Shown here: one piece after another, positions 50,074 to 53,874 of the stretch
Layout: every line of letters begins with the position of its first letter
Position numbering within the stretch: the first letter of the stretch is position 1
From: Prevotella sp.
GTDB lineage: Bacteria > Bacteroidota > Bacteroidia > Bacteroidales > Bacteroidaceae
Length of the DNA: 53,874 nt
Assembly (NCBI GenBank): GCA_017964785.1
Contig: JAGCRH010000046.1
Coordinates: 1 to 53,874, forward strand
Direction: 5' to 3'
Program-made: the position numbers and the translations under genes
The notes under the pieces: model-generated
What the model was told of the DNA's origin: nothing
Seen by the model: the letters and a program-made list of their open reading frames with translations, nothing else
Databases searched by the model: none

Positions 50074-51029
50074 TTATAATCCTCCCTTATCTTCCTCATC
50101 ACATCACTCTTGAACTTCGACATCGGCCTCTTCAGGTAATTCTCTTCTTCTACCTCCATACCAAACAGTATCCTGTAGGCATCTGCCTCGTTCACGCCCA
50201 GCTTTGCCATCACGTCGTTCACCAGCGTTGTGATGTAATCCGGATGATTCTCCGCAGCCAAATCCAATAGTTCTTTTAGTTCCAGTCCAGAATGTGCACC
50301 GTATATCTGTGGCAGCTTAAACAGTCCCAGCGTATTCTCCACCTTCCTGTAATAGGCATCGTCCACCCCCTTCTCCCGCTCTATGTCCACGGCATATCCA
50401 TCCGAGGTTGGTACATACGAGAATCGAAAACCCGTCCTTCTGTCAATATACGGATGAACATAATGCTCCAAATCCATCTCCTGTCTGTTCTTCAGGTTCG
50501 AGTTGCAGGTATGGCACGCTGGTATCAGGTTGTAATACGATAATGCCAAGTCTGGGTAGTCCATCTGCGAGAGCCAGTGGTCAAACTCAGGCCGTATCAA
50601 ATGCTCCACAACCGTTCCGTTCACATCTACGTCATCCACCGTCAGCGTATATTGCCGATTGCAGTAGGTGCAGGTGTTCACGTCCATCAGATGTGCCAAG
50701 GCATAACTCATCTCCTGATTCTGCTTGATATAGTAGTCGTAGTTGAACACATGTACTACGAACTGACGTATATCATCATTTAACTCACCGTTAGCAGTTC
50801 CCAGCGTCCGTACCATTTCTTCGTGAAGCTCCAACAGTCTCTCTGGTCTGGCCGTCATATACTCCTCCACCTTTTCCTTTGTGAAATGTTGGTGGGCAGC
50901 ACTGTTCTTCATCGTTCTGCTTACGTTCTTCTTCAGCCGCGTCCGCTCGTCAAAGGCCAAGCCGGTATGCTGATATATCAAATGTTTGAAGGTTTCAGCC
51001 TTCTTGTCGTCAGCTTTCAGTATCCACAT
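50070..51029 (-). CDS. PtuB-like HNH endonuclease
   Basis: 319 residues. HNH/beta-beta-alpha-metal domain around 118-180: CTYCNRQYT (first Cys pair, 120-123), RPEFDHWLSQ (catalytic His151), SYYNLIPACHTCNSNLKN (Asn and second Cys pair 172/175). Helical N-terminal and C-terminal extensions. HNH proteins paired with an ABC-like ATPase form the Septu (PtuAB) module and the effector of type I-A retrons. Overlaps the ATPase gene by 20 bases and the PRTase gene by 4. Confidence 0.82.
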   Translation of the reverse strand: MWILKADDKKAETFKHLIYQHTGLAFDERTRLKKNVSRTMKNSAAHQHFTKEKVEEYMTARPERLLELHEEMVRTLGTANGELNDDIRQFVVHVFNYDYYIKQNQEMSYALAHLMDVNTCTYCNRQYTLTVDDVDVNGTVVEHLIRPEFDHWLSQMDYPDLALSYYNLIPACHTCNSNLKNRQEMDLEHYVHPYIDRRTGFRFSYVPTSDGYAVDIEREKGVDDAYYRKVENTLGLFKLPQIYGAHSGLELKELLDLAAENHPDYITTLVNDVMAKLGVNEADAYRILFGMEVEEENYLKRPMSKFKSDVMRKIREDYK

Positions 51030-53310
51030 AGTCTTTCCTCCATTCCAGCACTTCCTTCAGCCGCCTTCTGATGATGGGTTCCTGTATTACGTCAGACATC
51101 TTCCTGATAAACTGCCAGTCGATATACTCTGTCAAAAAAACTTTCTTCAGCTGTTCTTGATACGTCTCTGGCAACGACCTGTATATCTGATAATTCTCTT
51201 CTATCACCCGATTCACATCGCCTTGGCTAAGCTCAAGTTTCCGACTCAAGTATGCGGCATTCACTTGGTCTATCATCCTCACGATGGTCTCTTTGGCAAA
51301 CTGCCCCATCGCACCGCCTTTCAAGAAGAAACTATTCACCAGCATCGTGTGAATATTGGCGCCAAACGATGCCACCTCACTTTTGTCTGCCTTGTGACCG
51401 CCCTTCTCCAGAAACAGGATATTCTGTGCGGGTATGTCCGAGAGTACAAACGGCGAGTGCGTCACTATCATAAAGTGCAGACTCCTGATGCCTTCCAACG
51501 GCAACTGTTGCAGTCCGTGCAGCAGTGTGCTGATGAAGTTTCGCTGCATCTCAGGATGGAAGTACAGCTCAATCTCGTCGAATATCACGTTGATGTGTTT
51601 ATACACTATCTGCTCCCTGTCGTTATCCGGAGTGTGCCAGAAATCTCTTGCTGAGTCCAGGCATATCATATAGTAGAACAGCGAGCAAAGTATATAGGTT
51701 ATCTGCTTCTCGCCCGAACTCAGTGTACTGAACTTTATTCTATGCCGTTTCTTTGTTTCGTCAATGTCGTAAAGATGGAAGTCCACCTTGAACAGCGGGG
51801 GTGGCAGCATCTCGTTCGTGTTCCTCGGAGGATAGTCCAGCATAATATCAGGCACATCGTCAGGTATATGCTCGAAAATCTCGTTTATCCTGTCTGCTAA
51901 CTGATACGTCTGGAACGAGGTATGCTTGTCAATATGGTCGTACCGCAGGTAATTCAAGGTGCGCCACAGTTTCGTGGTGATATGGCTGTGGTCTTGCCAC
52001 AAGTTCTTCAAATCCTTTGTTAATCCTTCTTTGTCTTCTTCCCTCAGTTTAACCTTCTTTTTGGCAAGGAAAATTCTCGTTTTCTCATACCGGGGATAGG
52101 TCATAAATATCTTAATTGTCTTTGCCACCAGATAATTAATGGCCGCCTCTTTGTGGAACCTTTCAAACTGCGACAGGTGAAAGGCACTTTCATACTTTTC
52201 TCTGATAAAGTCCCTTACGTCTGCATAAAACTCTGTACTATACTCTGGCAGATCTGGATGACTGTCTGGCGCTTCCTTGTATTTTTCTATCAGGTCGTAG
52301 TTTGCCTGTAGCGTGAATCCTTCGATCCGTAACTTGTCGTTGATTTCACTGAAGGGGAAACGTTTCCCGCTCTTTCTGTTTTCGCGCTTGTCCTCCACAA
52401 ACAACAGCGAGAGCAAACGCTCTTCCGAGAGGTCGTTCTCGTTGTTGATGTCAATCATACCGTAGTCTCTCTTTGGTGATATTACTATCGGTGTTTGGAA
52501 TCCGTCGTTTTTGTGGAACACGCCGCTCAACCATGAGTATCCTTCCGAGAAGTTTTTATCAAGCAGTGATTTTGTCAGTTTCCTCACCTTACCGGTTCTG
52601 TCAAACATATAGCGTGGCCTATATAGTCCTTCTTTGAATCCCGTTTTTCTGATGCGAATTTCCTTCGCTGCCCAGGTATTCTCATCGCTGTATGCTACCG
52701 AATTATAGCTGTGCATCGAATAGTTCAGAACGGTGTTATAGCACATACCAGCCAGCAACTCGATATGTTTCGAGTGCGGTTTGCACGTCTCACCTTTCTT
52801 CAGCACGTCGGCAATCTTGTGAGGGCTCTGCCATTCATACCTCCGTTCGTTCTTGTTCAGACGGTACTCAACCACCTCTATTCCCAAATCAAAGCAGCGT
52901 ACACAGTATATCGTCTCTTCTATCTCGATATACACCTCTGCAAACACGCCCGGTATGAAATGAAGATGTTCCGCTTTAGGAAACAGGAACTCCTCTCCAA
53001 AGATGTAGGCCGCCAAGTTATTGATTACGCGTATGTATATATCCACCAGTGTACTCTTTCCAGCACCGTTCTCGCCCACGACGGCACAGATGTCCACATT
53101 GAATCCAGACTCCGTCTTCCCTGCTGCATATCTTCTGGGATTGTAGAGGTCGTCAGGCACATTCCTCTCCGTCTTCTGGATATAGTCATCCTTGATGTCA
53201 TACCCGTCGTAGAGGTAGTAGAACTCATCCTCCCTCAATCCCTTCAATACCGACCATTTACCAGTGTTGTTAAGGTCTCTCTTCAGTGGTCTTATACAAA
53301 TTACACGCAT
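51010..53310 (-). CDS. PtuA-like ABC/SMC-type ATPase
   Basis: 766 residues, partner of the HNH nuclease. Walker A AVVGENGAGKSTLV near 76-89, ABC signature LSSGEKQ (530-536), Walker B NVIFDEIELYFHPE near 574-587, H-loop MIVTHSPFVLSD near 614-625. The long middle part (about 150-500) is mainly helical and charged, consistent with a coiled-coil or lid region, and contains no nuclease motif that I can see. The gene comes first in the defence operon. No TAnnTTTG promoter is visible in the 86 bases upstream, so the unit may start further upstream or use another sigma. Confidence 0.82.
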   Translation of the reverse strand: MRVICIRPLKRDLNNTGKWSVLKGLREDEFYYLYDGYDIKDDYIQKTERNVPDDLYNPRRYAAGKTESGFNVDICAVVGENGAGKSTLVDIYIRVINNLAAYIFGEEFLFPKAEHLHFIPGVFAEVYIEIEETIYCVRCFDLGIEVVEYRLNKNERRYEWQSPHKIADVLKKGETCKPHSKHIELLAGMCYNTVLNYSMHSYNSVAYSDENTWAAKEIRIRKTGFKEGLYRPRYMFDRTGKVRKLTKSLLDKNFSEGYSWLSGVFHKNDGFQTPIVISPKRDYGMIDINNENDLSEERLLSLLFVEDKRENRKSGKRFPFSEINDKLRIEGFTLQANYDLIEKYKEAPDSHPDLPEYSTEFYADVRDFIREKYESAFHLSQFERFHKEAAINYLVAKTIKIFMTYPRYEKTRIFLAKKKVKLREEDKEGLTKDLKNLWQDHSHITTKLWRTLNYLRYDHIDKHTSFQTYQLADRINEIFEHIPDDVPDIMLDYPPRNTNEMLPPPLFKVDFHLYDIDETKKRHRIKFSTLSSGEKQITYILCSLFYYMICLDSARDFWHTPDNDREQIVYKHINVIFDEIELYFHPEMQRNFISTLLHGLQQLPLEGIRSLHFMIVTHSPFVLSDIPAQNILFLEKGGHKADKSEVASFGANIHTMLVNSFFLKGGAMGQFAKETIVRMIDQVNAAYLSRKLELSQGDVNRVIEENYQIYRSLPETYQEQLKKVFLTEYIDWQFIRKMSDVIQEPIIRRRLKEVLEWRKDYVDTES

Positions 53311-53372
53311 CTCAGTCTTTTCCTTTCGTCCCTTGCTCAGCGATTCTATCGCGCTTTTCTTTAGCCACCGCT

Positions 53373-53392
53373 CCCTACGGTTTTCCGTAGGG
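53373..53392. repeat. Perfect hairpin between the 109-residue gene and the defence operon
   Basis: CCCTACGG, loop TTTT, CCGTAGGG. Eight perfect pairs, no T-run on either side, so not a standard terminator. Could be a processing or attenuator site at the operon head. Confidence 0.6.
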
Positions 53393-53396
53393 CCAG

Positions 53397-53726
53397 TTAT
53401 CTTCTCATCCCCTCCATCTCACTCTCCACCATCTTCATCAACTGTGGCATCATCATTTCGATCTTCCGACACTTCACCTTATTGAAATGGTAATCCATAT
53501 CGTCCAAGAGTTCATTAGCCAACTCTTCGGGCATATCACCGGCATAGCCAGCGGCAAAGAGGGCGATGGCGGCAAGTTTTCGGGCATCCTTATTCGCTCT
53601 TAAATGTGAAGCACTCAGGATAGTGGGAAGCATCTCATATAGGATATTGCAATAGTGTAGAAGTTCTGAGAAATAATCGTCATCCTGAAGGAAGGCATCG
53701 AGCATCTCTTCTTCATACTGTCTCAA
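53397..53726 (-). CDS. Unrecognised 109-residue helical protein
   Basis: Begins with TTG 53726 (or ATG 53705) because no ATG lies in frame upstream before a stop. Charged helices (YEEEMLDAFLQDDDYFSELLHYCNILYEMLPTIL, then SASHLRANKDARKLAAIALFAAGYAGDM and a Met-rich C-terminus). No domain recognised. It is on the same strand as the defence operon, 86 bases ahead, with a hairpin between. The upstream 148 bases to the window end show only AT-rich sequence with repeated AGATTCT/AGGATT motifs and no gene. Confidence 0.5.
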   Translation of the reverse strand: MRQYEEEMLDAFLQDDDYFSELLHYCNILYEMLPTILSASHLRANKDARKLAAIALFAAGYAGDMPEELANELLDDMDYHFNKVKCRKIEMMMPQLMKMVESEMEGMRR

Positions 53727-53874
53727 CAGCAGGGTAAGCCATCAGTAAACCCCGTATTGCAGGGTTCCTCCTAAATTGTTAGAGAAATCTTCAAAATCTT
53801 ATAGGATTCTCCAAGATTCTTGGAATAAGTCTGAGACTCTAGGAGGATTTTCAAAGTGTGTCATAGGATACCCT

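Noticed and set aside
53373-53392. Rho-independent terminator at the hairpin
   Set aside because: No T-run follows on either strand.

Overview
The window looks like a chromosome segment of a Bacteroidales bacterium, most likely Prevotellaceae. Support comes from the Bacteroidetes promoter signature TTTG-N19/20-TAnnTTTG upstream of many genes, a 290-residue primary sigma factor of the Bacteroidetes type, the amidase/smalltalk/HU/DUF4248 cassette beside a polysaccharide locus, and Mfa2-like lipoproteins. Species cannot be given from sequence alone.

Layout. (1) 1-7428, housekeeping: end of gdhA, rpsA with a structured leader, a secreted C69 peptidase, nadC and a CstA-type transporter. (2) 7546-16254, a tightly packed + strand unit: secreted GHL10 glycosidase, uxuA, a fructuronate reductase-like gene, uxaB, then uvrA overlapping uxaB by 4 bases. 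(3) 16369-24600: primary sigma factor, a DUF5686-like outer-membrane protein, and an AddA/AddB pair in which AddA stops before the usual nuclease domain. (4) 24605-36839, minus strand: nucleotide-sugar genes for an exopolysaccharide (gmd, fcl, ugd, UDP-glucuronate epimerase, galacturonokinase-like kinase, sugar nucleotidyltransferase, WbpM/CapD-type dehydratase), two fimbrillin-like lipoproteins and an ATPase_2/DUF234 protein. (5) 37152-42392, plus strand: an unrecognised gene, then RepA-like ATPase, DUF6371-like, DUF4248, HU-like, smalltalk and amidase genes, ended by a strong terminator. (6) 42604-53726, a visibly AT-richer minus-strand defence island.

The island is the most interesting part. 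Read along the minus strand it encodes a PtuA-like ATPase, a PtuB-like HNH nuclease, a phosphoribosyltransferase/winged-helix protein, a retron msr-msd RNA that can be folded by eye, a retron reverse transcriptase, a GajA-like OLD nuclease, a GajB-like UvrD helicase and a 69-residue helicase-associated-domain protein. Genes overlap or are separated by at most 34 bases, apart from the gap filled by the RNA. This looks like one composite retron-Septu-Gabija operon. A Panacea-type toxin-antitoxin pair with its own promoter follows.

Two genome-wide themes also show. Short tandem repeats sit between genes and also in frame inside genes (uvrA three times, fcl, the C69 signal peptide). A hairpin element of about 84 bases occurs twice, once inside addB and once as the likely ugd terminator; its core is conserved while its outer arms differ between copies but stay self-complementary.
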